Assembly: GCA_900100475.1 (NCBI GenBank)
Contig: FMTU01000004.1
Location: 131,501 to 195,500 of the forward strand
DNA from: Sphingobium faniae
GTDB lineage: Bacteria > Pseudomonadota > Alphaproteobacteria > Sphingomonadales > Sphingomonadaceae
Length of the DNA: 64,000 nt
Direction: 5' to 3'
Shown: positions 16,951-24,584 of the stretch, in pieces
How the letters are laid out: every line of letters starts with the position of its first letter
How positions within the stretch are numbered: the first letter of the stretch is position 1
Position numbers and translations under genes: made by a program
The notes under the pieces: generated by a model
What the model saw: the letters and a program-made list of their open reading frames with translations, nothing else
What the model was told of the DNA's origin: nothing
Databases searched by the model: none

Positions 16951-17877
16951 TCAGAACAGGCCGGTCTTGCCGCCCGTCCAGGGGATGTGCGCGAAATAGC
17001 GTTCGGTCTGCGCCCAGAGTGTCGGGATGATGGTGGGTTCGCTCAGATCCCTGATCGCGTCGATATTGGCCGCGATGCCCTCAGGCGTGATCGCCGGATC
17101 GAACAGTCCGTCATTGTCGAAAATGGCGAGCCGCGCGATCCGGCCGCCGCCGGCGTTGAACACCTCTCCACTGAAATCGAGCTGATTGCTGCAAAGATAG
17201 ACGACCAGCGCGGACACTTTTTCGGGCTGAAAATGGTTACGATACCAAAGCGCCACATCTTCCTGCGACGTTTCGGTCAGACGCGAGGCGCCAGTCGGAA
17301 AGATGCCGTTCACCAGGATATCATGCGCCCGCCCGTCGAACGCCGCATCATGGGTCAGCCCCAGCAGCCCCGCCTTGCCCGCTGCATAGGGGGCCAGATG
17401 TCCCGCCCCCAACACCGCCGACGACATGATATTGACGATGCGTCCGAAACCCTGATCGCGCATGAGCGGCCAGACACGACGCAGCAGCATGTATGGACCG
17501 ATAAAATTGGTCCGCAGCACGCCCTCTATCTCGTCATCCGTAAAGGCGTCCGGCTCCCCGATCAGCGATCCGCCGGCATTGTTGACCAAAATATCGACCC
17601 GCCCGAACGCGTCCAGCGCATGTTCGACAATGGCGCGCGCGGATTGTCCGGTGCCGACCATGGCGGCATCGGCCTCCGCCTCGCCGCCTGCTGCCCGAAT
17701 TTCATCGACCACGGCCTGCGCATGGGTGATATCGCCGGGGGCCAGCGTCGATTGCGACCCGCCATAATCATTGATCAGTATCTTCGCCCCGCGCGCGGCG
17801 AGCAGCAGCGCATGGGTCCGCCCCATGCCACGCCCCGCGCCGGTGACGATGGCGACGCGTCCGTCGAGCCGAATCAT
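16951..17877 (-). CDS. Long SDR of the MFE-2 hydroxyacyl dehydrogenase type
   Basis: 308 residues from the ATG at 17877, preceded by GGGAGGATGGCTGC; the frame is open to 17922. The TGAGRGMG loop, a long spacer with LINDYGGSQS after the second strand, NNAGG, and YAAGK mark it as the type related to the dehydrogenase domain of multifunctional enzyme 2. Such enzymes oxidise 3-hydroxyacyl-CoA or ring hydroxyls. The relatives at 48550 and 55076 share the NDxGG signature. It leads an operon with the SDR at 16164 and the lactonase. Confidence 0.9.
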   Translation of the reverse strand: MIRLDGRVAIVTGAGRGMGRTHALLLAARGAKILINDYGGSQSTLAPGDITHAQAVVDEIRAAGGEAEADAAMVGTGQSARAIVEHALDAFGRVDILVNNAGGSLIGEPDAFTDDEIEGVLRTNFIGPYMLLRRVWPLMRDQGFGRIVNIMSSAVLGAGHLAPYAAGKAGLLGLTHDAAFDGRAHDILVNGIFPTGASRLTETSQEDVALWYRNHFQPEKVSALVVYLCSNQLDFSGEVFNAGGGRIARLAIFDNDGLFDPAITPEGIAANIDAIRDLSEPTIIPTLWAQTERYFAHIPWTGGKTGLF

Positions 17878-17910
17878 GCAGCCATCCTCCCATCTCATTT
17901 GACGGAAATA

Positions 17911-17928
17911 TACATGCAACATGCATAA
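17911..17928. promoter_or_regulatory. GntR-type operator, copy 2 of 4
   Basis: TACATGCAACATGCATAA contains CATGCAACATGCA, the reverse complement of the core at 15211-15223. It lies 34-51 bases before the SDR start at 17877, at the expected promoter position. Confidence 0.65.
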
Positions 17929-18019
17929 GGTCGATGTCTTGAGCCGAAAGGCGGCGAGTCATCGCCTATTCGTTGCTTTGTCAGCCGGGCCACCGCCAGA
18001 CCGCCGGAACCAGAGGCGG

Positions 18020-18730
18020 TCAGCCCTTCCCGGCCGATTGCAATTGGAAGGCGCGGGTACGCTCGATATGCGCGCGCATATGCCGTTCGGCCGCATCGGG
18101 ATCGCTCGCCGCGATCGCGTCGATGATCGCCTTGTGATCACGCAAAACGGCTCGGCCACTCCAGCCCTGGGCGCGCGACAGGCGGCTGTTGAGGACGCGC
18201 AACTGCTGGTCGATCTGCACCAGTTGCCGCGCCAGCCGCGCATTGCCCCCGCCGTCGCGGATCAGCCGGTGGAAAGCGGCGTCCAGTTCGACATGGCCCG
18301 CCAGATCGCCCCGCTCCACCACCACTTCATGCTGCGCGAACAAGGCCCGCAGGCGAGCAACCCCATCCGCGCCCATGCGTTCGGCCGCGCGACGCGCGGT
18401 CATGATCTCCAGCCCTTCGCGAATGTCGAGCAGGTCGAGGATTTCCGGCGTGCCGCCCGCGATCACCGCAACTCCGGTGCTGGCGCGCGGCTCCACCAGC
18501 CCTTCCCGTTCCAGCGCGATCAGTCCCTCACGCGCGGGCGTCCGGCTGACGCCCAGTTGCCGTGCAATTTCGGGAACGCTCAGATGCGTGCCGGGCGCCA
18601 GCGCGCCGGACAGAATCGCGCTGCGCAGCCGTTCAGCGACCTGATCGGTCAGTGCTTCCGGCCGGGCCAAAGGTCCGAAATGCCCCGACGTCTCCTGTCC
18701 TGCGTCGACTTGTCCCTGTTCATTCTGCAT
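18020..18730 (-). CDS. GntR-family regulator (FadR/FCD subfamily)
   Basis: 236 residues. Residues about 28-95 form the GntR winged helix (LTDQVAERLRSAILSGALAP, then ISVPEIARQLGVSRTPAREG with local variation), and the all-helical FCD effector domain follows, with metal ligands in ELDAAFHRLI and the late DHKAIIDAI helix. FCD regulators usually repress catabolic genes until bound by an acid or CoA intermediate. An operator copy covers its own start codon, so it is likely self-regulated, and copies lie before the two downstream operons, which it probably controls. Confidence 0.9.
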   Translation of the reverse strand: MQNEQGQVDAGQETSGHFGPLARPEALTDQVAERLRSAILSGALAPGTHLSVPEIARQLGVSRTPAREGLIALEREGLVEPRASTGVAVIAGGTPEILDLLDIREGLEIMTARRAAERMGADGVARLRALFAQHEVVVERGDLAGHVELDAAFHRLIRDGGGNARLARQLVQIDQQLRVLNSRLSRAQGWSGRAVLRDHKAIIDAIAASDPDAAERHMRAHIERTRAFQLQSAGKG

Positions 18731-18743
18731 GCAACGCTACATG
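18726..18743. promoter_or_regulatory. GntR-type operator, copy 3 of 4, over the regulator's start codon
   Basis: TGCATGCAACGCTACATG carries TGCATGCAAC, the complement of the GTTGCATGCA core, and a second CATG half. It includes the ATG of the GntR gene (18728-18730), which suggests autoregulation. Confidence 0.55.
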
Positions 18744-18796
18744 CGCGTAAACAGGCGACGTTGCAATTGGTTGGAATCGGAAAGGCAAACCGCCCT

Positions 18797-19957
18797 TCAG
18801 TCGAGCGTCATCAGATGTGCATTGCTGTAAGAGCGAATGGCATCGGTCTGCCCCGCGCGCAATCGGTTGGGCCAGTCGGGATTGCTGATCAGCATACGGC
18901 CGACACCAACCAGATCGAACTCCCCCTTCTCCAGCCGTTCGATCAACGGGTCGAGGCTGGAGAGGCCGCTGTCAGTCAACGAAAAATCTTCCCCATCCAC
19001 CCAGTTGGATCGCTCCAGCCCCACCGATCCCACTGTCATGGTGGGCACACCGGTGATCTTCCTGGTCCACCCGGCAAGATTGAGGGCGCTCCCTTCGAAC
19101 TCCGGTTCCCAGAAACGGCGCGTCGAACAGTCGAACAGATCGACACCCGCATCCGCGATCGGCGCGAGAAACGTCTCCAACTCGTCGGGCGTCTGCGCGA
19201 TCTTGCAATGATAATCCTGCTGCTTCCATTGCGACCAGCGGAAGGTGATGGGGAAGTCCGGCCCCGTCGCCGCGCGCACCGCACGGATCAGTTCGACGGC
19301 GAAGCGCCCCCGGCCAATGAGGTCACCGCCATAGCCATCATCCCGCCGGTTGGTCCGATCCCAGAAGAACTGGTCGATGATATAGCCATGCGCGCCGTGG
19401 ATGTTGACACCGTCGCATCCCATGGCCCGCGCGTCCGCCGCCGCCCGCGCGAAGGAGGCGATGACGTCGGCGATCTCGCTCTCCTTCATCGGAGCGCCGA
19501 TTTGCGCCGCCTGCGTGATCGGCGTGATCCAGCCGGTGGTATGCACCAGCGGTTCGGCCCAGCCCGACGGCCCAACCGGGGGCAGATGCGCGTTGGGAAT
19601 CTGCGGATGGCCGGAAGAGGGCGGACGCAACAGCCCGGCATGCCAGAGCTGCGGCATGAACGCTCCCCCTGCCGCGTGCACCGCATCCACGACGCGCTTC
19701 CACGCCCCCAGCGCGGTCTCGCCATGGAAGGCGGCGTGCATGACGTCGCTCGACGCGACCGGATGATCGACCCGGCTCGCCTCGCCGATGCAAAGGCCAA
19801 CGCCGCCCTCCACCCGGCGCACGAAATAATCGACGAAGCCGGGCGGCTGCACGCCGTCATCGGCGAAATTGCGCCCCATGGGCGACATCACGATCCGGTT
19901 CGGCAGCGTCAGCCCATTGAGCGTGAAGGGTTCGAACAGGGGGGACAGGTCGCGCAT
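18797..19957 (-). CDS. Old Yellow Enzyme-family NADH:flavin oxidoreductase
   Basis: 386 residues with LTLPNRIVMSPMGRNFADDG, the catalytic NIHGAHGYIIDQFFWDRTNR stretch, the arginine-bearing FRWSQWKQQDY strand, and the FMN phosphate site FDLVGVGRMLISNPDW. It reduces conjugated C=C bonds with NAD(P)H. It is the last gene of the leftward operon that begins with the SDR at 23007 and follows the VOC gene after a three-base gap. It is a paralogue of the gene at 3814, and the two conserve the TNRRDD segment. Confidence 0.92.
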   Translation of the reverse strand: MRDLSPLFEPFTLNGLTLPNRIVMSPMGRNFADDGVQPPGFVDYFVRRVEGGVGLCIGEASRVDHPVASSDVMHAAFHGETALGAWKRVVDAVHAAGGAFMPQLWHAGLLRPPSSGHPQIPNAHLPPVGPSGWAEPLVHTTGWITPITQAAQIGAPMKESEIADVIASFARAAADARAMGCDGVNIHGAHGYIIDQFFWDRTNRRDDGYGGDLIGRGRFAVELIRAVRAATGPDFPITFRWSQWKQQDYHCKIAQTPDELETFLAPIADAGVDLFDCSTRRFWEPEFEGSALNLAGWTRKITGVPTMTVGSVGLERSNWVDGEDFSLTDSGLSSLDPLIERLEKGEFDLVGVGRMLISNPDWPNRLRAGQTDAIRSYSNAHLMTLD

Positions 19958-19960
19958 GGT

Positions 19961-20518
19961 TCAACTCGTCAACGTGGGATAAGGACGGAGCGGATCGCGC
20001 CCATCCCAGTCGCGATGCGCCGTCCGCATCCTGTCGAGAGCGGCATGGACCGCCGGGGTCCAGGCGCCATATTCGACGAAATGGCCCAGCAGCTTGCGCG
20101 TATCGACCATCACGGCCCGGCCGAAGCCCGGCACCACATGATCGGTCAGCACCGGCTCGTCCCGCGCGGCATGATCCGCAATCGCCGCGTCGATGTCGTC
20201 GCAGGCGATCTGCACATGATGCAGGCCATAGCCGACACCCGTCGCGGTGCGGTCGTAGATCGCCGGTCCATCCCCGTCATAGGCGGCCAGTTCGATATTC
20301 ATGTCCTGCTGATAGCCGACCGCCACGTCCAGCATCCCCCGCGCGGGCCGATCGCCGAAACGCTGGCCGGTCATGTCGAAACGCGCGTGAAAGAACGGCC
20401 CGGCGGGCATGTGCCGGGTCCATTGCGCCACCGCCGCCGCGATATCCGGCACCAGATAGCAGAGTTGCACGACCCTGCCGGCCTGCCCCGCGCCGATGCT
20501 GGTCCAGCCTTCGCTCAT
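19961..20518 (-). CDS. VOC-superfamily (glyoxalase-like) protein
   Basis: 185 residues with two beta-alpha-beta-beta-beta modules. The first begins VVQLCYLVPDIAAAVAQW and the second GYGLHHVQIACDDIDAAIAD; possible metal ligands are the His pair in LHHVQ and Glu in LGHFVEY. This layout resembles methylmalonyl-CoA epimerase-like or dioxygenase-like VOC proteins of catabolic clusters. The ATGA at 20515-20518 couples it to the SDR upstream. The reaction cannot be assigned. A shorter member lies at 23215-23694. Confidence 0.82.
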   Translation of the reverse strand: MSEGWTSIGAGQAGRVVQLCYLVPDIAAAVAQWTRHMPAGPFFHARFDMTGQRFGDRPARGMLDVAVGYQQDMNIELAAYDGDGPAIYDRTATGVGYGLHHVQIACDDIDAAIADHAARDEPVLTDHVVPGFGRAVMVDTRKLLGHFVEYGAWTPAVHAALDRMRTAHRDWDGRDPLRPYPTLTS

Positions 20519-21297
20519 CGCTCCGCGCCGGGTTCGAAGATGGCGGCGGTCAGATGCTGTCCGCCATCGGCCAGCACGCGATGGCCCAGGATGAAGCAGG
20601 CTTCATCCGACACCAGGAACATCGCCGCGCCGCCCACATCCTCGACCGGATCGGCGAGGCGCGGCATAGCCGTGTTGGCGATCAGCGTCTCGACGCTCTT
20701 GCCTTTCCTTGCGCGATAGTCGGCGAAGACGGCGATGTCGGGCATGGCCGCCTGCAGATAGTTGACGAGAATCCCGTCCCTACCCCATTCGACCCCGGCG
20801 GACCGGCTGAGCCCGGTCAGCGCAAAGTCCATGGTGACGGCGTCGGTCACGCCCTCATTGGCGGTGGAGCCATAGATCGACCCCAGATTCACGATGCGTC
20901 CGCCCCCCGCCGCCTTCATATGCGGATGGACCGCCTGCATCATGTTGAGCGCGCCCAGCAGCACGTCGTTGAACGCGGCGGTGAAATCGGGCGCGGCTTG
21001 CCGGTCCGCCAGCCGGTCCCATTTCAGCGCAGTATGGGCGCCGTTCAGCAGGATGTCGATCCGGCCATGCGCCTGCGCCACCGCATCGGCCAACGCCCGC
21101 GCGGCGGCGGGATCAGAGAGGTTCGCGCAACGTGCCTCGGTGCCGGGAATGGCGCGGGCGGCGGCCTGCGCCGCGTCCTGATCCCGGTCGACCAGCACCA
21201 CCTTCGCGCCCTCGCGGGCGAAGCGGCGGGCGATGCCCTGCGTCAGTTCATGGGCCGCGCCGGTCACGATCGCGACCTGTCCTTCGATCAATCCCAT
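20515..21297 (-). CDS. Degenerate SDR lacking the YxxxK active site
   Basis: 260 residues with clear SDR architecture, but the hallmark positions differ. The cofactor loop reads TGAAHELTQG instead of TGxxxGIG; NNAG reads LNGA; Ser140 is kept in NLGSIYGS, but the place of the catalytic Tyr is Val154 and the Lys region reads TMDFALTG, one residue shorter than usual. The fold and C-terminus (FILGHRVLADGGQ) are otherwise intact, and the gene sits in a coupled operon, so it is not an obvious pseudogene. It may be a non-catalytic partner or use different chemistry. Confidence 0.8.
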   Translation of the reverse strand: MGLIEGQVAIVTGAAHELTQGIARRFAREGAKVVLVDRDQDAAQAAARAIPGTEARCANLSDPAAARALADAVAQAHGRIDILLNGAHTALKWDRLADRQAAPDFTAAFNDVLLGALNMMQAVHPHMKAAGGGRIVNLGSIYGSTANEGVTDAVTMDFALTGLSRSAGVEWGRDGILVNYLQAAMPDIAVFADYRARKGKSVETLIANTAMPRLADPVEDVGGAAMFLVSDEACFILGHRVLADGGQHLTAAIFEPGAER

Positions 21298-21313
21298 CTC
21301 GTCCTCCCCGCGC

Positions 21314-22168
21314 TCAGGCCGTCAGCTCGACAGCAGTCTGGCTGTGGCCCTTGTGAATGTCGGTGCCTTCCTCATGCATCTGGAGCGGCGCGGTAGCCCA
21401 GACGCCGCCATCCACGCAGAAGACCTGCCCCGTGATGAAACGGCCATTGTCGCTGCAAAGGCCCAGCACCGCGCCGGCGATGTCGACCTCGCAATCGCCC
21501 ATGCGGCGCATCGGGAACTGCCGCACGCTGGCCTCCGCCATGTCGCGATTCTGGTCGGCCCAGCTTTTATAGGCCCAACTGTCGCCGGCGGGCGTGATGC
21601 AATTGACCGTGATATTGTCCTTGCCGAACTCGCGCGCGGCGCTGCGCGTTAGCGCCTCGTTGGCGGACTTGGTGATGTTGTAGTCGCTGGAATAGGGCTG
21701 GCCCCAAATGTTCCAGTGGCTGGAGAAATAGATCATGCGTCCGCCGCCGGCCTTGCGCATGTGCGGAGCCGCCGCCCGGCTGGTCCAGAGCGACTGGTAG
21801 AAGCCGGTCATCAGCGTCATCGTGTAATCGGCGTCGGGCTTGTTCTCGATCGACCGGATCGGGGCGATGCCCTGTGCATTGTTGACCACGATGTCGAGCC
21901 GGCCGAAACGCTCCGCCGCCCCATTGACGAGGTCTTCCATCTGCTGCCGGTTGCCAACGTCGGCGGCAACGAACAGCGCCCGTTCGGCCGCGCCGGGAAT
22001 CCGGGCGATCAGCGCCTCATTGTCCCGGTTGTTCTCCGGGCTGCGCGAGCAATAGACCACCGCCGCGCCTTCCTTCAGGAAACGCAGCACGATCCCCTGC
22101 CCGATGCCCTTGGTCCCGCCGGTGACGACCGCCACCTTGCCGTTCAGCCGCCCATGCGCCTGCACCAT
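21314..22168 (-). CDS. Short-chain dehydrogenase/reductase
   Basis: 284 residues from the ATG at 22168 with GGGAGAGAGG right before it; the frame is open to 22222. TGGTKGIG, NNAQG and the active site DYNITKSANEAL are present, followed by TGQVFCVDGGVW. It is somewhat longer than average with a 20-residue tail after the last strand. It lies between two other SDR genes with 16- and 11-base gaps, so three successive SDRs are cotranscribed here. The substrate is unknown. Confidence 0.9.
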   Translation of the reverse strand: MVQAHGRLNGKVAVVTGGTKGIGQGIVLRFLKEGAAVVYCSRSPENNRDNEALIARIPGAAERALFVAADVGNRQQMEDLVNGAAERFGRLDIVVNNAQGIAPIRSIENKPDADYTMTLMTGFYQSLWTSRAAAPHMRKAGGGRMIYFSSHWNIWGQPYSSDYNITKSANEALTRSAAREFGKDNITVNCITPAGDSWAYKSWADQNRDMAEASVRQFPMRRMGDCEVDIAGAVLGLCSDNGRFITGQVFCVDGGVWATAPLQMHEEGTDIHKGHSQTAVELTA

Positions 22169-22179
22169 ATCCTCTCTCC

Positions 22180-23007
22180 CTATGCCGTTTCGACCAGCGG
22201 CCTGCCCGCCGCCAGCCGCCACATGTCCGCCACCACCGGCAGATGAATGGTCTGCCCGCCGTCCACCGCCAGCAACTGGCCGGTGATATAGCGCGCCGCG
22301 TCCGACAGCAGGAACAGCGCCGCCTGCGCGATATCCTCCGGCCGCCCCAGATAGGGCAGCACATTATTGTCGAGCGTCATCGCAAAGAACTGGTCGCCCA
22401 TGTTGCGCGTCGTCGGCGTATCGACGAAGCCGGGCGCCACCGTGTTGCAGCGGATGCCCCGCTTGCCATAGGCGGTGGCGATCGACTGGCTGAGGCTGTG
22501 CACCGCCGCCTTGGACGCGGCATAGGCGGGCACCGTGCCCAGCGACAATATGCCGGCGGTGGACGAGATGTTGACGATCGCGCCGCCGCCGCGCTTCAGC
22601 ATTTCAGGGATGCAATATTTGGCCGCCAGCATCGGCCCGCGCAGGTTGATCTCCAGCGCCCGGTTCCAGATGGCGATGTCCATCTCATGCACTTCGCCGT
22701 CCGCGCCGGTCTGTTCGGGCGCGTTACAGGACACGGTGTTGTCGAGCAGATCGACGCCGCCGAAACGGACGACCGCAGCCGCCACCATGGCCTCCACCTG
22801 CGCTTCGTCGCGCATGTCGGTTCTGATGGCCAGCGCTTGCCCGCCGGTCGCCTCGATCGCAGCGGCGGCAGCTCGCGCATTGTCCTCGTCCAGATCCGCG
22901 ATCGCTACTGCCGCGCCCTGTTCCGCCAACAATGCCGCCGTCGCCCGGCCGATGCCCGAAGCACCGCCGGTCACGATCGCCACCTTGCCCGCCAATAGAG
23001 GTTGCAC
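22180..23007 (-). CDS. Short-chain dehydrogenase/reductase (GTG start)
   Basis: 275 residues. The GTG at 23007 has GGGAGAGA at the right distance; the ATG at 23025 has no ribosome-binding site, so GTG is preferred. TGGASGIG, then DNTVS in place of NNAG, and the active site AYAASKAAV with NISSTAGILS are seen. It leads the leftward operon of three SDRs, VOC and Old Yellow Enzyme, and its upstream region carries three palindromes (23033, 23088, 23194). Confidence 0.88.
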   Translation of the reverse strand: MQPLLAGKVAIVTGGASGIGRATAALLAEQGAAVAIADLDEDNARAAAAAIEATGGQALAIRTDMRDEAQVEAMVAAAVVRFGGVDLLDNTVSCNAPEQTGADGEVHEMDIAIWNRALEINLRGPMLAAKYCIPEMLKRGGGAIVNISSTAGILSLGTVPAYAASKAAVHSLSQSIATAYGKRGIRCNTVAPGFVDTPTTRNMGDQFFAMTLDNNVLPYLGRPEDIAQAALFLLSDAARYITGQLLAVDGGQTIHLPVVADMWRLAAGRPLVETA

Positions 23008-23032
23008 GGCTCTCTCCCGACTCATGATTTTT

Positions 23033-23047
23033 ATTCACCAAGTGAAT
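23033..23047. promoter_or_regulatory. Perfect palindrome ATTCAC-CAA-GTGAAT
   Basis: A 15-bp inverted repeat 26-40 bases before the GTG start of the SDR operon, where it would overlap the promoter. The half-site TTCAC/GTGAA recurs at 23088-23101. Confidence 0.55.
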
Positions 23048-23087
23048 TATATAGGTCGTGCTGCGAGGTCAATGCCGCCAACATCAG

Positions 23088-23101
23088 TTCACATTTGTGA
23101 A
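23088..23101. promoter_or_regulatory. Second TTCACA-TT-TGTGAA palindrome
   Basis: A 14-bp perfect inverted repeat with the same TTCAC half-sites as 23033-23047, about 55 bases further upstream. The pair suggests a repressor or activator with two sites before the SDR operon. Confidence 0.45.
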
Positions 23102-23193
23102 GAAAGCGAGCCTTTTTGTTTCCTTGTTATCAGCGAATGGCCTGACTCAGTGCGCCGATAAATTGCCTTGAACGCGCTTGTCATGATAGGACG

Positions 23194-23205
23194 GAACGAA
23201 CGTTC
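23194..23205. promoter_or_regulatory. GAACG-AA-CGTTC palindrome
   Basis: An inverted repeat followed by TTTTA. It shares GAACGA-NN-GTTCTT with the palindrome at 45269-45284 in front of the second DUF1214 gene. It lies between the end of the VOC gene and the SDR operon. Confidence 0.35.
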
Positions 23206-23214
23206 TTTTACTTC

Positions 23215-23694
23215 CTATCGCGTCATGGTGCGCGGCACCGCGTTGAAAAAGGCCCTGCCGCCCTCATCGAGCCGAATGAACTCCGACCACACGCCCAGGT
23301 CGCCGCGCGTATCGGCATAGCTGTAGTCCAGCGCTCCCGGCATGGAGCCGACCAGCGGCACCTCATATCCCATGCCATGCAGTCGATCGACCATCGCTGG
23401 ATGGTCGTCGATCAGATAGCCGAAATGATGCAGCCGGATCGGCCCCGCCATCGCGGGGACATGATCGTCGTAGATGGTCTTCTGCGCCGGGTCCGGCTCG
23501 ATGATCTCGGTCATCACATCGTCGATCCAGGCAAGCGCGATCCGGCGGGTGGGCGCAGGCTTGCCGTCGACCACGCCCGGTTCGTTCATCATGAAATCCA
23601 CCGGGCCGAACTTCTCGCGGAACGCCGCGACCGCCCTTTCGGCGTCTCGCGTCACATAGCCCAACTGGAAAAAGCCCTTGAAGAAATTCTGCAT
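23215..23694 (-). CDS. VOC-superfamily (glyoxalase-like) protein
   Basis: 159 residues beginning MQNFFKGFFQLGYVTRDAER. One clear module (GYVTRDAERAVAAFREKFGP) and a second beginning IRLHHFGYLIDDHPAMVDR are visible. The family covers isomerases, epimerases, dioxygenases and lyases; the His in LHHFGY is a possible metal ligand. It is a single gene divergent from the TetR regulator at 23817, with the shared operator at 23727-23748 between them, so it is probably a direct target. Confidence 0.82.
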   Translation of the reverse strand: MQNFFKGFFQLGYVTRDAERAVAAFREKFGPVDFMMNEPGVVDGKPAPTRRIALAWIDDVMTEIIEPDPAQKTIYDDHVPAMAGPIRLHHFGYLIDDHPAMVDRLHGMGYEVPLVGSMPGALDYSYADTRGDLGVWSEFIRLDEGGRAFFNAVPRTMTR

Positions 23695-23726
23695 CCCATC
23701 CCTCCGCTCGCATGACTCATGTTCAT

Positions 23727-23748
23727 ATAGGTACTAACATGAACCTAT
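23727..23748. promoter_or_regulatory. TetR-type operator, copy 2 of 3
   Basis: ATAGGTAC-taacat-GAACCTAT differs from the consensus at one base. It lies 33 bases before the VOC gene and 69 bases before the TetR gene, the usual place for a TetR repressor that controls itself and a divergent gene. A wider overlapping dyad GTTCAT...ATGAAC (23721-23744) is also present. Confidence 0.65.
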
Positions 23749-23816
23749 AGTGGCAAGCCCAGGCAAAAGCCGATCATCCCCTTGGTTTGCGCGCCGCGCC
23801 GGGCTATCCGGGCGGG

Positions 23817-24461
23817 ATGAATGGCGAAAGAGGCGGAACGAGGCAGGCGGGCAGGCGCTGGCAGGGCGGGCGGTTGCCCCGCGCCGAAGTGGATCGGCGC
23901 ATCGACCGCCTGCTTGACATCGCGCTGGAGGAATTCGCGCTGACCGGCTTTGGCGGCACCAGCCTCGACCGGCTGGTCGAGCGTTCCGGGGTCAGCAAGA
24001 CCACCATCTATCGTCGCTTCGGCAGCAAGGAGGGGCTGTTCGCCACATTGCTCGACCGCAGCGCCGAATCCGTGCGGTCCGGCCTCTGGGCGCTGGAACT
24101 GGACCCGGACGATCCGCTGGGCACGATCGAACGGTTCGTGGCCGCCTATACCGAGATTGCAGTGTGCCACCCGCTGGGACGCACGCTGCTGGAGATCGCG
24201 GTGGCGGAGCGGCGCAGCTTTCCCCATCTGAGCGCCAGGCTGCTCGCCAATGCTTATGAGGGGTTTCGGCCGATCAGCGACTATTTCGCGCGGCTGATGG
24301 CGGACGGCGTGCTGCGCCCCGGCGATCCGCAGGATGCCGCCTTCGACCTGCAGGGCCTGATCACCCAGGGATTCCGGGTCATGGTGGACGATATCGCCTT
24401 CGTCCGGCGGCATGGACGCGCGCGGGAGATTGCCGTGCGCTTCCTGCGCGGCTGGTCCTGA
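23817..24461 (+). CDS. TetR-family transcriptional regulator
   Basis: 214 residues from the ATG at 23817; an in-frame upstream start at 23787 is less likely. The N-terminal helix-turn-helix spans about 30-78 (LDIALEEFALTGFGGTSLDR then LVERSGVSKTTIYRRFGSKE), and the helical ligand domain follows. It is divergent from the VOC gene and is the best candidate to bind the ATAGGTAC-N6-GTACCTAT sites here, before the alcohol dehydrogenase and before the P450. The ligand is unknown. Confidence 0.88.
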   Translation: MNGERGGTRQAGRRWQGGRLPRAEVDRRIDRLLDIALEEFALTGFGGTSLDRLVERSGVSKTTIYRRFGSKEGLFATLLDRSAESVRSGLWALELDPDDPLGTIERFVAAYTEIAVCHPLGRTLLEIAVAERRSFPHLSARLLANAYEGFRPISDYFARLMADGVLRPGDPQDAAFDLQGLITQGFRVMVDDIAFVRRHGRAREIAVRFLRGWS

Positions 24462-24584
24462 ACCGGGTCAGCACGATGGAAGAAGGGCGGGCTGCTCTTC
24501 GGGCGTGGTTCAGCATCGCGCCAGGCATCGGGACTTTCGACGTTGCAGCAGGCGCGACGCGCGCAGCCCGATCCTGCACCGGCC

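Noticed and set aside
17921..20719. Rightward 932-codon frame
   Set aside because: It is antisense to the GntR, Old Yellow Enzyme and VOC genes and has no domain of its own.
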